NCBI RefSeq assembly: GCF_038397715.1 | Contig: NZ_CP151633.1 | Coordinates: 496,001 to 560,000 of the forward strand | DNA from: Microbacterium sp. LWO14-1.2 | GTDB lineage: Bacteria; Actinomycetota; Actinomycetes; Actinomycetales; Microbacteriaceae | Reading direction: 5' to 3' | Length of the DNA stretch: 64,000 bases | In this document: piece by piece, positions 27,467 through 36,325 of the stretch | Layout: every line of letters starts with the position of its first letter | Numbering within the stretch: the first letter of the stretch is position 1 | Made by a program: the position numbers and the translations under genes | Notes under the pieces: generated by a model | The model's database searches: none | Told to the model about the DNA's origin: nothing | The model's input: the letters and a program-made list of their open reading frames with translations, nothing else

Positions 27467-28774
27467 GTGTTCGTCACCGGTCGTCTCGCACTCGCGGTGG
27501 GCGTCGGGATCGTTCCCGTCGTCCTCACGGGTCTCGTGGGGTATCCCGCCTATGCCGCGCTCGGCATCTGGAGCGCGGCATGCGTGCTGCTCACGGCGCT
27601 CGACGTCATGCTGGCTCCCAGCCCGCGTGCGGTCACCGCGACCCGCCGAGTGCCGAACCGCACGCGCATCGGCGAACTCGTGCCGGTCAGCGTGGCGCTG
27701 CAGAACACGGGCTCTCGCACCCTGCACGCGCTGATCCGCGACGCCTGGCAGCCCACGGCCGGCGCGGACGGCACCAGGCAGCGCCTCGAGGTCCCGCCCG
27801 GCGAGCGACGCCGCGTCGAGATCCCGCTCCTCCCCCGCCGAAGAGGCGAGCTCGTGAGCGAGTTCGTCATGGTGCGCTCGCGCGGACCGCTCGGCCTCGC
27901 GGGTCGCCAGGCTCGCCACCGCGTACGCGGGGCGATCCGCGTGCTGCCGGCGTTCTCCTCCCGCAAGCATCTGCCGTCGCGGCTGGCGCGTCTGCGCGAG
28001 CTCGACGGCAACACCAGCATCCAGGTCCGCGGTCAGGGCACCGAGTTCGACTCCCTCCGCGAGTACGTCCGCGGCGATGACGTGCGTTCGATCGACTGGC
28101 GCGCCACCGCGCGCGCGGGCACCACCATGCTGCGCACCTGGCGTCCCGAGCGCGACCGCCACGTGGTCATCATCATCGACACCGGACGGACCGCTGCGGC
28201 GCGCGTCGGAGACGGCACACGCGTCGACGCCTCGCTGGAGGCCGCGCTGCTGCTCGCCGCCCTCGCGGCGCGAGCAGGCGACCACGTGCACCTGCTCATG
28301 TACGACCGTGTGGTGCGGGCCAGGGTCACCGGCGTGGAGGGCGCAGCCCTGCTCCCCGCTCTGACCGATGCGATGGCCCCGGTCCACGCTCGACTCGTCG
28401 ACACCGACTGGCCGAGCGCGTTCGCCGCGGTGCGCACGCTCACGACGCGCCCCTCGCTCATCGTCGTGCTCACGGCGCAGGATGCCGCGGAATCCGCCAG
28501 AGGCTTCCTCGGCGCCTTCCCCGACGCGACCCGCGCCACCTCGATCCTCGTCGGCTCGGTGACGGACGACGGGATCGCCGACCTCGCCAGACAGCGTGGG
28601 AGCCGCGAGGAGGTCTACGTCGCGGCCGCCGCCGAGAAGACGATGCGCGAGGCCGAGAACGTCGCGGACGCGATCCGCAGGGCGGGTGGGGAGGCGATCG
28701 CCGCCGACCCGGAGTCCTTGCCGCCGCGTATCGCCGATCGCTACCTCGAACTCAAGGCCGCGGGTCGGCTCTGA
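27467..28774 (+). CDS. DUF58 domain protein (VWA-like), MoxR partner
   Basis: A 435-residue protein with two N-terminal transmembrane helices (about residues 5-48), a beta-rich middle part, and the DUF58 core (LREYVRGDDVRSIDWRATAR, about 190-215) followed by a VWA-like fold (RHVVIIIDTGR, then SLIVVLTAQD). The family is thought to be a client of the preceding MoxR ATPase. The GTG start abuts the moxR stop with no gap. It is the last gene of the operon; the next gene, on the opposite strand, ends 30 bases beyond and no clear hairpin separates them. Confidence 0.92.
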   Translation: MFVTGRLALAVGVGIVPVVLTGLVGYPAYAALGIWSAACVLLTALDVMLAPSPRAVTATRRVPNRTRIGELVPVSVALQNTGSRTLHALIRDAWQPTAGADGTRQRLEVPPGERRRVEIPLLPRRRGELVSEFVMVRSRGPLGLAGRQARHRVRGAIRVLPAFSSRKHLPSRLARLRELDGNTSIQVRGQGTEFDSLREYVRGDDVRSIDWRATARAGTTMLRTWRPERDRHVVIIIDTGRTAAARVGDGTRVDASLEAALLLAALAARAGDHVHLLMYDRVVRARVTGVEGAALLPALTDAMAPVHARLVDTDWPSAFAAVRTLTTRPSLIVVLTAQDAAESARGFLGAFPDATRATSILVGSVTDDGIADLARQRGSREEVYVAAAAEKTMREAENVADAIRRAGGEAIAADPESLPPRIADRYLELKAAGRL

Positions 28775-28804
28775 CGCGAGACCGAGCGAGGGCGCGAGCC
28801 GACG

Positions 28805-29815
28805 TCAGCCGGCGACGAGCCGCGGGGTGCCCGCCTCGTACTCGACGAGGTCGCCGGTCTCGCCGCGCAGGTACGCGCGACGGCCGATCACGAGCATGTA
28901 GATCAGGAACACCGCGAGCGCTGCGACCCCGATGCCGATTTTCACCGGCCACGGCAGCGCCCAGCCCGTGACGAACCCCTCGACGAGACCCGCGAGGAAC
29001 AGGGCGAACACGAGTCCGATCGCGACGGTGGCGAGCGATCGGCCCTCCGCGGCGAGCGACTCGCCGCGCGACCGGTTGCCCGGCGCGACCCATGACCAGA
29101 ACAGGTGCAGACCGCCGGCTGCGGCGACGAAGATGCAGGTCATCTCGAGCAGACCGTGCGGAAGGATGTACAGCGCCATCACATCGGCGCGGCCGTGCGC
29201 GGCCATGACCGCGCCGGAGATGCCGAGCCCGATGGCGTTCTGCACCAGGGCGTTCACTGGCCAGATTCCGGTGACCCCGAACAGCACGCACTGCAGCGCG
29301 ATCCACGCGTTGTTCGTCCACACCATCCCCATGAAGACCGCGGCGGGGTTCTCGGTGTAGTAGCCGGTGAAGCTCTCGTCGGCGTACTGGGCGAGCAGGT
29401 CGGGCGGGCCGAGCGTCGCGATCAGTGCGGGATCGGAGGAGATCCAGACGGCGGCCCCGACCACGACGGCGATGAACGCCACGGCGATCACGAGCGTGGT
29501 CCACCGCAGGCGGTAGAGGGCGGCGGGCAGCTGCAGCGAGAAGAAGCGAGCGATCTGGGTGAGGATGCTGTCGGAGGCACCCGTCAGGCGCAGCCGGGCC
29601 CGCACGAGGATGGTCGAGAGGTACGACCCCTGCGGCGACTCCCCCACCGACGTCTTCAACTCGGCGAGATCGGCGGATGCCGCTCGGTAGCGCACGATGA
29701 GCTCGTCGACGCCGGCTCCGTCCAGGCGCTCGCGGCTCAGCCGGTCGAGCCGCTCCCACTCGGCGCGGCGTGCATCGGTCAGCGCATCGGCATCCACCTG
29801 ATTTACTGTACTCAT
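28805..29815 (-). CDS. Stage II sporulation protein M family membrane protein
   Basis: A 336-residue protein with a soluble helical N terminus (about 1-100) and six or so transmembrane helices. The SpoIIM-type core NPAAVFMGMVWTNNAWIALQCVLFG is near residue 175, and the helix PHGLLEMTCIFVAAAGGLHL is typical. In non-sporulating actinobacteria SpoIIM homologues sit beside MoxR/DUF58 and RDD genes, as here and at Rv3694c. The ATG (29815-29813) shares a CATG palindrome with the ATG of the divergent RDD gene, so neither has room for a conventional leader of its own. Confidence 0.9.
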   Translation of the reverse strand: MSTVNQVDADALTDARRAEWERLDRLSRERLDGAGVDELIVRYRAASADLAELKTSVGESPQGSYLSTILVRARLRLTGASDSILTQIARFFSLQLPAALYRLRWTTLVIAVAFIAVVVGAAVWISSDPALIATLGPPDLLAQYADESFTGYYTENPAAVFMGMVWTNNAWIALQCVLFGVTGIWPVNALVQNAIGLGISGAVMAAHGRADVMALYILPHGLLEMTCIFVAAAGGLHLFWSWVAPGNRSRGESLAAEGRSLATVAIGLVFALFLAGLVEGFVTGWALPWPVKIGIGVAALAVFLIYMLVIGRRAYLRGETGDLVEYEAGTPRLVAG

Positions 29816-30623
29816 GTCCGCGCCGCTCGATACGTCCGACGAGGTGCTCTCCGGGGAGGCCGTCGCGATCGACGTGCAGCCGATCGGCTTCGTGCTGCGT
29901 GCCGCCGGCGCCATCATCGACATGCTCGTCAGCCTCGGCGTCTTCCTGCTGTGGATCTTCCTGCGCATCTGGCTGGTCAACGCCGGGATCCTCGACGAGG
30001 CCACGGACCGTATCGCGACCGTGAGCGCACTCGTCGTGAGCTTCGTCGTCCTGCCGATCACGATGGAGATGGCGCTCAAGGGACGCAGTCTGGGAAAGCT
30101 CGCGGTCGGCGGGCGCATCGTGCGCATCGACGGCGGCGCCCCGGGCTTCCGGCACGCGTTCATCCGCGCCCTGCTGGGCGTCCTCGAGATCTACATGACC
30201 CTCGGCAGCGTCGCTGTGCTCGCCGGTGCGTTCAGCGCGCGATCGCAGCGCCTGGGCGACATGGTCGCCGGGACATACAGCCAGCGCGTGCGCACGCCCA
30301 AGCTGGTCCCGTCCGTTCCCGTGCTGCCGCCGTCTCTCGCGGGGTGGGCGCAGATCGCCGACGTCGCTCGACTGCCGGACCGCCTCGCCCGCCGCATCTC
30401 GCAGTTCCTGCAGAGCGCGCCCCGCATGGTCCCCGCTGCGCGGCTCCGCGTGGCGCACGACCTGCTCGCCGAGGCGTCGCCGTTCATCTCCCCGCTCCCG
30501 CCGGTCTCACCCGAAGAGGTGCTCATCGGCGTCACCGTGCTCCGCCGCGAGCGGGAGCGGCGGGCGCTGGAGAACGCCGACCGCAGGGCCGAGCGTCTGA
30601 CGGGACGGCGCGTCGGGGTCTAG
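29814..30623 (+). CDS. RDD-family membrane protein
   Basis: A 269-residue protein. The RDD domain (about residues 20-160) has the family start, here LRAAGAIIDMLVS, three transmembrane helices, and the conserved loop LKGRSLGKLAVGGRIVR; RSQRLGDMVAGTYSQ ends the domain. A 100-residue cytoplasmic tail rich in Arg and Leu follows. Some RDD proteins act as ion antiporters; the role of this one is unknown. The start codon overlaps the divergent SpoIIM-like start within CATG, and its TAG stop shares CTAG with the stop of the convergent DUF3499 gene. No Shine-Dalgarno sequence is seen. Confidence 0.9.
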   Translation: MSAPLDTSDEVLSGEAVAIDVQPIGFVLRAAGAIIDMLVSLGVFLLWIFLRIWLVNAGILDEATDRIATVSALVVSFVVLPITMEMALKGRSLGKLAVGGRIVRIDGGAPGFRHAFIRALLGVLEIYMTLGSVAVLAGAFSARSQRLGDMVAGTYSQRVRTPKLVPSVPVLPPSLAGWAQIADVARLPDRLARRISQFLQSAPRMVPAARLRVAHDLLAEASPFISPLPPVSPEEVLIGVTVLRRERERRALENADRRAERLTGRRVGV

Positions 30624-30826
30624 GCGCGCAGAGCCTCGTGCCGCACCACGAGCCATCCGGCAGGGACCGAGAGACGGTCGGCGTGCGGGGCGCAGAGGTC
30701 GTGGGCGTGCGGGTGGTTCGCGATGCCGAGCGGACCGAGCGCGGCCATCTGGTCGCCGTAGTCGTAGGTGAGCGTCGCCACGGCTTCACGCGCGCAGCCG
30801 ACCTTCGAGCAGAGTCTTCCGTCCAT
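30620..30826 (-). CDS. DUF3499 family small zinc-ribbon-like protein
   Basis: A 68-residue protein beginning MDGRLCSKVGCAREAVATLT and carrying CAPHAD near residue 45; the Cys/His pairs look like a metal site. This matches the actinobacterial DUF3499 family (Rv3258c type). Function is unknown. ATG 30826 is 7 bases from TAACCT, a leaderless arrangement. The TAG stop overlaps the RDD stop in the palindrome CTAG. It is divergent from the Rv3259-like gene as in M. tuberculosis. Confidence 0.88.
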   Translation of the reverse strand: MDGRLCSKVGCAREAVATLTYDYGDQMAALGPLGIANHPHAHDLCAPHADRLSVPAGWLVVRHEALRA

Positions 30827-30833
30827 CACCGTC

Positions 30834-30839
30834 AGGTTA
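30834..30839 (-). promoter_or_regulatory. -10 box of leaderless DUF3499 gene
   Basis: TAACCT on the minus strand, 7 bases before the ATG. Confidence 0.55.
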
Positions 30840-30888
30840 CGTCTGGGAGTCGCCGGGGGCTCGACGCCGCGCCGCACTCGGTTCGCCC

Positions 30889-30894
30889 TAGACT
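30889..30894 (+). promoter_or_regulatory. -10 box of leaderless Rv3259-like gene
   Basis: TAGACT, 6 bases before ATG 30901. It is divergent from the DUF3499 promoter 50 bases away. Confidence 0.6.
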
Positions 30895-30900
30895 TTCGCT

Positions 30901-31326
30901 ATGCCCCGCAGGTCCCGCATGTCCGCCTCTCCTCGGCGCGGCGCACGTCACGGTCGACACGGTCGCCTCGGTCGCAGCGAGGTCGTCCGCCCGCCGCTTG
31001 CTCCCCTCGACGGCCGCATCGACCGGTTCGACCTGACCGTCGGCACTGCCGTGGAATTCCTCCGCGGCACCTGGCCCGAGCTGCAGGACGTACGCTTCGA
31101 GATCGGCGCGATGCCGGCGTTCGACGGCGGCGAGGAAGTGCCCCGGTGGTACCTCGACCGCGAGAACCGCCGGATCGTGCTGTTCCGTCTCCCCATCGAG
31201 CGGCTGCTGCCCCCTGGCCACGATGACAACGCGCACCGGCGCATGGCGATCGAGAGCGCGGTGTTCCGTGCCGCGGCCGAGTACGTCGGGCGCGAACCCT
31301 GGGACCTCGGCGGCCACGACCACTGA
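30901..31326 (+). CDS. Metallopeptidase-family (Rv3259-like) protein without an intact HExxH
   Basis: A 141-residue protein. A basic N terminus precedes a small alpha/beta domain with FDLTVGTAVEFLRGTWPEL and RRIVLFRLPIERLLPP, the segment shared with actinobacterial zincin-like proteins of the Rv3259 type. In those proteins the helix near the C terminus can carry HExxH; here the corresponding RRMAIESAVFRAAAEYVG lacks it, so peptidase activity is doubtful. It lies between DUF3499 and the whiB2 region, matching Rv3258c-Rv3260c order. Likely leaderless start. Confidence 0.8.
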   Translation: MPRRSRMSASPRRGARHGRHGRLGRSEVVRPPLAPLDGRIDRFDLTVGTAVEFLRGTWPELQDVRFEIGAMPAFDGGEEVPRWYLDRENRRIVLFRLPIERLLPPGHDDNAHRRMAIESAVFRAAAEYVGREPWDLGGHDH

Positions 31327-31339
31327 CGCGACCACGGAT

Positions 31340-31359
31340 GCGGGGCTGCGGAGCCCCGC
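31340..31359. terminator. Short hairpin between convergent genes
   Basis: GCGGGGCT and AGCCCCGC around a 4-base loop, in the 37-base gap between the Rv3259-like and DUF5719 stops. Confidence 0.65.
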
Positions 31360-31363
31360 GGCG

Positions 31364-32743
31364 TCACGGGTAGACGGTGATCGTCTGCTGCGCCCCGGCC
31401 TCGGGCCATACGGGCCAGCCGGCGAGCGCACCGGCCGCGGTCATCCGCACGGAGGCGTGGACGGGACCGGAGGTGCTCAGCGAATACGACGTGCGGGGGT
31501 CGACCTCGAACGAGGCGGATGATCCGGCGGGCACGGTGACCGTCGACGGCTCGCCGCCCGGAACGGCGATCTCGACCACGGCATCTTCGTCCTCGTCGTT
31601 CGCGAGCACGAGGCGTGGTGCGGGGCCCTCGGGGATCGAGACGATGACCTCGTCGTCGAACTCCGGAGCGGGGAGCAGCCATGCGAAGTCCGTCTGCGGC
31701 CCGGAGCCGTCCTGCTCGCGGATACCCGCGAGCACGGGCGCCTCCGCCTCGATGTCGACGACGTACTCTCCGACCGGGACAGAGGCCAGAGAGATCTCCG
31801 TCGGCTGATCGGCCGCGAGCGTGACGGGGAGCTCCGTGGCCGCCGAGGACTCGCCGACCCTCCGCATCGTGACAACGACGTCCGTGTCGACGTCGGGCGA
31901 CATCAGGCGCAGCACCGCCATCTCGCTGCCGTCGGCAGGCGCCTGGAGCACCTGGACGCCCGGGATCACGGGATGCCGCTGCGGCGCCGACACCGCGTCC
32001 TGCAGGTCGACTCCCGCCGGATCGAGGGTGCGGGTGAGCGAGGACTGCAGCACAGCGCGCACCGGCGATCCCGTGGCGGTCACCTTGACGATCGGGATCT
32101 CCGAGCCGCTCGCGATCGACGACAGCGGCAGCGCCGCCTGGGTGCCCGCGGGCACGATGACGGAGGTGGAGGCTCGGACCGTGCCGAAGACCGACAGGGA
32201 GACGGTGCTGGGGACGGCGCCGGGGTTGGTGAGGACGACGACGTCCTTCGCGCCGGTCTCGACGGTGCCGCCGACCAGCCAGGACTCGCTGCTCGCAGGG
32301 CGGCAGGGAGCGGCGGCGAACCCGAAGAGGTCGTCCTCCGCCAGCGTGAAGGATTCGGCTCCGGCGATGAGCGGAGGCGTGCGGTCCTGCACTTCGCCGA
32401 CGAGGCGACGCACCTCGCCCGCGCCGACGAGGTCGTCGGCGGTGATCGACGTGGACTCCGGGGTGCCCGCCGTTCCGCCGCTCGTGAAGCGCGGTGATCC
32501 CGCCGACACCATCTCCAGCGAGTTCAGAGGGTCACGGCCGAGCGCGCGGAAGTCCCCGTTGCACACCAGCACAGCGTCGCCGGGCAACGGGGTGACGTCG
32601 GCCTGCGCCGGCTCATGGGTGATCGTGGGCAGGGTGGCCGAGACCGCGAGCACGGTGCAGGCGACGCAGGCCGCCGCGACGAGAGCGCCGGTGATCACGC
32701 GAGCGCTGGTCGCCGCCACGCGGAAGGCTCGGTTGCCGGTCAT
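31364..32743 (-). CDS. DUF5719 family secreted or membrane-anchored protein
   Basis: A 459-residue protein. One N-terminal hydrophobic helix (about residues 14-36, ARVITGALVAAACVACTVL) acts as anchor or uncleaved signal. The remainder is extracytoplasmic and made of repeated beta-sandwich-like segments (VVVLTNPGAVPSTVSLSVFG, ARLVLAND-type strands, TVTVPAGSSASFEVD). It resembles DUF5719, which in actinobacteria is usually encoded directly after a large GT2/membrane protein, as it is here: the ATG overlaps the upstream stop (ATGA). A role in exporting or presenting the glycan made by its partner is plausible but not shown. Confidence 0.82.
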   Translation of the reverse strand: MTGNRAFRVAATSARVITGALVAAACVACTVLAVSATLPTITHEPAQADVTPLPGDAVLVCNGDFRALGRDPLNSLEMVSAGSPRFTSGGTAGTPESTSITADDLVGAGEVRRLVGEVQDRTPPLIAGAESFTLAEDDLFGFAAAPCRPASSESWLVGGTVETGAKDVVVLTNPGAVPSTVSLSVFGTVRASTSVIVPAGTQAALPLSSIASGSEIPIVKVTATGSPVRAVLQSSLTRTLDPAGVDLQDAVSAPQRHPVIPGVQVLQAPADGSEMAVLRLMSPDVDTDVVVTMRRVGESSAATELPVTLAADQPTEISLASVPVGEYVVDIEAEAPVLAGIREQDGSGPQTDFAWLLPAPEFDDEVIVSIPEGPAPRLVLANDEDEDAVVEIAVPGGEPSTVTVPAGSSASFEVDPRTSYSLSTSGPVHASVRMTAAGALAGWPVWPEAGAQQTITVYP

Positions 32744-35700
32744 CGCCTGCCCTCCTCGGGGTCGGTGTCGCTCTCGGGACGCGGAGCGCGCTCGCTCGGA
32801 CGCTCGAGGTCCTGGTCCGTGGTGGAGTCGTCGCGCGGACCGTCGTCGACGGTCGGATCGGCAGGATCGAGCGGATCGGCAGGATCGGCCGGATCGGCCG
32901 GATCGGCCGGATCGGCGGCCGCGTGAGCGTCGGCATCCGCCTCTCCTTCCGATTCGACTGATTCTTCCGCTGCCGAAGTCCTCTCGTCAGCCAGGTCGCC
33001 GGCGACCTGCTCGGCGTGCTCGGAGAGCTCGTCGTGCTCGGAAGCCTCCCTGTCCTCCGCGTGACGAGGCAGCACCAGTCGCTCCTCGGGCGCGAGCCCG
33101 ACGATGCGAGGGGTCGCGCGCGCGGCGCGGCGGGAGGCCCGGGTGGGGATCGAGAGGAGCAGGGCGGCGAACAGGAGCACGAGCTGCACCGTGACGACGA
33201 GACGGGCCGTCGCCTCCTGCCCCGTGGAGAGCGTCGCGCGCGGGGCGGCATCCGCTTCGAGCCGGTAGAGGACGCCGCGATCGGTCGTTCCCGCCTGCAC
33301 GAAACCGGCGCGCTGATCGAGTGCGGTGATCGCCGCAGTCCCGAGCGTCCTGGCGCGGTCGGACTGGTCGTCCGCCACCGAGGCGAGGAGCACGTACGAG
33401 ATCCCGAGGTCGCCGAGTTGTGCCGCGGCGTCGAAGTCGCGCGCGGAGAGCAGATCGACAGACAGCGTGGTGATGTCGCGCCCGAGGGGCTCGGTCGCGG
33501 TGGAGAGCATCGTGGTCTGCGCACCCAGGGTCTCACTGGCGCCCCAGGCCACCTCGGCGGCCAGCCCGCCCTCGTCGCGCGGGGTGAGCACGAGTGTTCC
33601 GACCGGGCTGTCCTCACCGGCCTGAGCCGCGACGTAGGCGGGCAGGGTCGATGCGGGTCCGTCGGTGAGCGCCGTGCGGCCCGTGTGGAAGGCGGCGAGA
33701 GCCGGCACCGCGCACACGGCGACGGCGAGACCGGCGACAGCCGCGCCGATGACGCGGAGTCGGGGCAGCGAGACCGCGCTGTCGAGCGTCACGAGCGCCG
33801 CGCCGAGCACACCGAGCCAGGCGAGGCTCAGACCGTTGCCGGGCCAGATCGCGACGGGAGTGCCCTGGGCGAACGAGACGGCGATGCCGACCGCGAGGAA
33901 GGCCGTCGCGAGTCCACTCGCGGCCACGACCAGGAGGGTGATCCCGACGCGCCACCGCGGAGAGACCGCCGCGATCAGCGCGAGGAGCGCGAGCGGTGCG
34001 AACAGCATCCCGATCCAGGGGGCCAGGCCAGGCCCGAGGATGTCCGCCCAGCCACCGAGGTCCGCGGAGGGGAATCCCGAAGCGAGAGCGAGGCGACCTG
34101 CCTGATCGGCGGCGACCTGAGGTCCGGCCCAGATCAGGCCGGGGTCGCCGAGCAGGGCGATGACGCTCCCGTGACGGAGCTGCCAGACGACCAGGGGTGC
34201 GAAGAGCGCTGCGCTGGGCACGAGCACCCACAGCAGGCGGATCGCGCCGCGCACGCGGGCGCCCGCCAGGCTGATGCCGACGGCGATGACCCACAGCAGC
34301 AGCAGCGCGGGGACGAGCGAGGGCGCGCAGGCGGTGACTCCCGCGAAGAGGAGGGAGGCGGCTCCCGCGGCTCCCCACGACCGGTGCGAAACCACCGCCG
34401 CGTGGAAGAGCCAGGGCAGCAGCAGGTGCACGAGCACGCCGGTGGGCCGGCCGTCGACGAGAGCGGCGAGGAAGGTGGGGGCGAGCGCCCACACGATGCC
34501 GGCGAGGATGCGGAGGCCCGCGCGATCCGTGACGCGAGTCGCCGCGAACCACGCGCCGAGCACGGCGAGAGGGAGTGCGAGCACCCACAGGAGCACGAGG
34601 GCGAAGGATGGGCCGGCCGGCCACAGCGAACCGAGCACCGCGATCACCCCGGCGAAGGGATCGGCAGGCCCCACGACGTCGACGCCGAGACCGCGGATGC
34701 CCCAGGCCGCGTCGGCCCAGAGAGCCGCGACCGTCGTGCGCAGGGGCAGCAGCGCGCCTCCACCGAGGACCGGCCACGCGAGCAGGGAGGTGAACGTGGC
34801 GACGCTGACCACCAGGGCCGCAAGAACCGCCCACGCTCCCCCGCCGGAGAAGAAACGCAGTTCGTTGGCGACGCCGCGTTCGCTGCCGTGCCCGTCGTCC
34901 AGACGGCGGCGGAGGTCCGCCCGGCTGACACGGAGCGGCGCGATGCTGGACCAGGTGGAGGTGCGGAACTCGCGGATGCGCTGGCGCGAACGCGCCACGG
35001 CGCCCAGCCTCGCCATCGCGGTCGCCGCCGCTCCCCACTCCGGGGCCACGGCTTCGGGGCGCTTGCCGATGAGATGCGTGATGGAGCGCCACAGCGCGAG
35101 AGGCAGCAGCGTCAGCCAGTGCAGCGGGACAACGGCCGCCGGCGCGTAGGCGAGGCGACGGTGCAGCTGCGCGAGCCTCTGCGCGAAGGCTCGCCGGCCT
35201 CGGCCCGTCGGGAGCGCGGCAGGGCCGTCGGGTGACACCGAGAGGCGGGCCGAGGGCGCCAGCACCACCCGGCCGCCGCCGAGGCGAGCGCGGACTCCGA
35301 GATCGAGTCCCTCGTCGGCGCCCCCGAGTGCGCGATCCGGACGCAGGGCGTCCCGCACCTGGGAGCGGATGAGCATCCCGCGGATGTCGGCGCCGAGGAC
35401 GTCGTCCCGGCCGTCGTGCTGTCCCTGATCGAGCTCGCCCGCGGCGAGCTCGACGGAGCGTCCGAGGCTCGTCATGCTCACGCCGAGTGAGACGATCTCG
35501 CGGTCGTTGTCGGTCTCCACCAGTTTCGGCGCGGCGATGGCGGCCGACGGCGACCGCTCGAGCGTGCCGACGAGTCGCTCCAGAGCCCGCGGGTGCGGGG
35601 CGGTGTCGTGCGCGAGGAGCCAGACCGCGCTGCCCTCCGGGATCCGCGGCCTCGCCAGGTCGACCGCATCCGCGAAGGACGTGCTCGTGCGGGCCTCGAT

Positions 35701-35886
35701 GACCCCCTCGACCAGCTCACCGACGGTCGCGCTCTCCCGTGCAGTCGTCGCGTCGCCGCACATCACCAGCGTGATCGCCGCCGGCGCGACGGTCTGTGAA
35801 CGCAGAGCGTCCAGCGTGTGCAGCAGCTGCGCGCGGGCGGACGAACCGGGGCGCGCGACGATGATGGCATGAACTCGGGCTGGCAT
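32740..35886 (-). CDS. Large membrane glycosyltransferase, family 2-like N terminus
   Basis: A 1048-residue protein. Residues 1-250 form a GT-A-like domain (VHAIIVARPGSSARAQLLHTL; acceptor region GADEGLDLGVRARLGGGRVV), but the metal-binding DxD position reads LLAHDTAP, so catalysis may be altered. About 12 hydrophobic segments follow (about 350-790), then an extracytoplasmic domain (about 790-920), one more helix (LVVTVQLVLLFAALLLSI) and an acidic tail with ADP tandem repeats. Actinobacterial relatives sit near whiB2 and cell-wall genes. ATG 35886 is 9 bases from TAGGCT, so its leader is very short. Coupled to DUF5719. Confidence 0.85.
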   Translation of the reverse strand: MPARVHAIIVARPGSSARAQLLHTLDALRSQTVAPAAITLVMCGDATTARESATVGELVEGVIEARTSTSFADAVDLARPRIPEGSAVWLLAHDTAPHPRALERLVGTLERSPSAAIAAPKLVETDNDREIVSLGVSMTSLGRSVELAAGELDQGQHDGRDDVLGADIRGMLIRSQVRDALRPDRALGGADEGLDLGVRARLGGGRVVLAPSARLSVSPDGPAALPTGRGRRAFAQRLAQLHRRLAYAPAAVVPLHWLTLLPLALWRSITHLIGKRPEAVAPEWGAAATAMARLGAVARSRQRIREFRTSTWSSIAPLRVSRADLRRRLDDGHGSERGVANELRFFSGGGAWAVLAALVVSVATFTSLLAWPVLGGGALLPLRTTVAALWADAAWGIRGLGVDVVGPADPFAGVIAVLGSLWPAGPSFALVLLWVLALPLAVLGAWFAATRVTDRAGLRILAGIVWALAPTFLAALVDGRPTGVLVHLLLPWLFHAAVVSHRSWGAAGAASLLFAGVTACAPSLVPALLLLWVIAVGISLAGARVRGAIRLLWVLVPSAALFAPLVVWQLRHGSVIALLGDPGLIWAGPQVAADQAGRLALASGFPSADLGGWADILGPGLAPWIGMLFAPLALLALIAAVSPRWRVGITLLVVAASGLATAFLAVGIAVSFAQGTPVAIWPGNGLSLAWLGVLGAALVTLDSAVSLPRLRVIGAAVAGLAVAVCAVPALAAFHTGRTALTDGPASTLPAYVAAQAGEDSPVGTLVLTPRDEGGLAAEVAWGASETLGAQTTMLSTATEPLGRDITTLSVDLLSARDFDAAAQLGDLGISYVLLASVADDQSDRARTLGTAAITALDQRAGFVQAGTTDRGVLYRLEADAAPRATLSTGQEATARLVVTVQLVLLFAALLLSIPTRASRRAARATPRIVGLAPEERLVLPRHAEDREASEHDELSEHAEQVAGDLADERTSAAEESVESEGEADADAHAAADPADPADPADPADPLDPADPTVDDGPRDDSTTDQDLERPSERAPRPESDTDPEEGRR
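32852..32916 (-). repeat. Tandem 9-base coding repeat (ADP)n
   Basis: About seven units of GGATCGGCC type (some degenerate) encode the Ala-Asp-Pro repeats in the acidic tail of the large glycosyltransferase. Likely length-variable. Confidence 0.8.
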
Positions 35887-35957
35887 GACGTCGTCAGCCT
35901 ATGCGGGCTCGCCACTCGCCGGATGCAGTGCGCGCGGCGTGGCCCGAAGCCCGGCCG

Positions 35958-36275
35958 TCAGCTCGCGCGACGCTTGAGCTTGCGGCGCTCGCGCTCGGAC
36001 AGTCCACCCCAGATGCCGAAGCGCTCATCGTTGTTGAGCGCGTATTCGAGGCATTCGCCGCGCACGTCGCACGAGGTGCAGATGCGCTTCGCGTCGCGGG
36101 TCGATCCGCCCTTCTCGGGGAAGAAGGCCTCCGGATCGGTCTGCGAGCACAGAGCATCGGTCTGCCACGCGAGCGCGTTGTCGTCGTCGGCCTCGACCTT
36201 GCGCACCCCGGGAACGCCGAGGTTGACCGGGTCGACGAACCAGTTGTCCGGCACGTCCGAACGGTATCCCGTCAT
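35958..36275 (-). CDS. whiB2: WhiB-family regulator WhiB2/WhmD
   Basis: A 105-residue Wbl protein with cluster cysteines Cys43, Cys66, Cys69 and Cys75, the turn GIWGG (87-91) and basic tail ERERRKLKRRAS. The longer N terminus (MTGYRSDVPDNWFVDPVN) distinguishes it from WhiB1. WhiB2/WhmD is required for septation in mycobacteria and acts with WhiA in Streptomyces. ATG 36275 has GGAG 6 bases upstream. A recognisable promoter with a palindrome lies 50-80 bases ahead, so this gene, unlike its neighbours, has a real 5' leader. Confidence 0.94.
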   Translation of the reverse strand: MTGYRSDVPDNWFVDPVNLGVPGVRKVEADDDNALAWQTDALCSQTDPEAFFPEKGGSTRDAKRICTSCDVRGECLEYALNNDERFGIWGGLSERERRKLKRRAS

Positions 36276-36325
36276 CTCGATCTCCAACCCTGTATTCCGC
36301 CCCCTCGGCGGGCCGTGCACCACTA

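Noticed and set aside
32852..32916. Short tandem repeats as a CRISPR-like array.
   Set aside because: Units are 9 bases, contiguous, in frame and code for an Ala-Asp-Pro tail; there are no spacers or cas genes.
33016..35235. Long plus-strand frame opposite the giant glycosyltransferase.
   Set aside because: Composition is Arg/Glu/Gly/His-rich without hydrophobic cores; the minus-strand gene explains the region.
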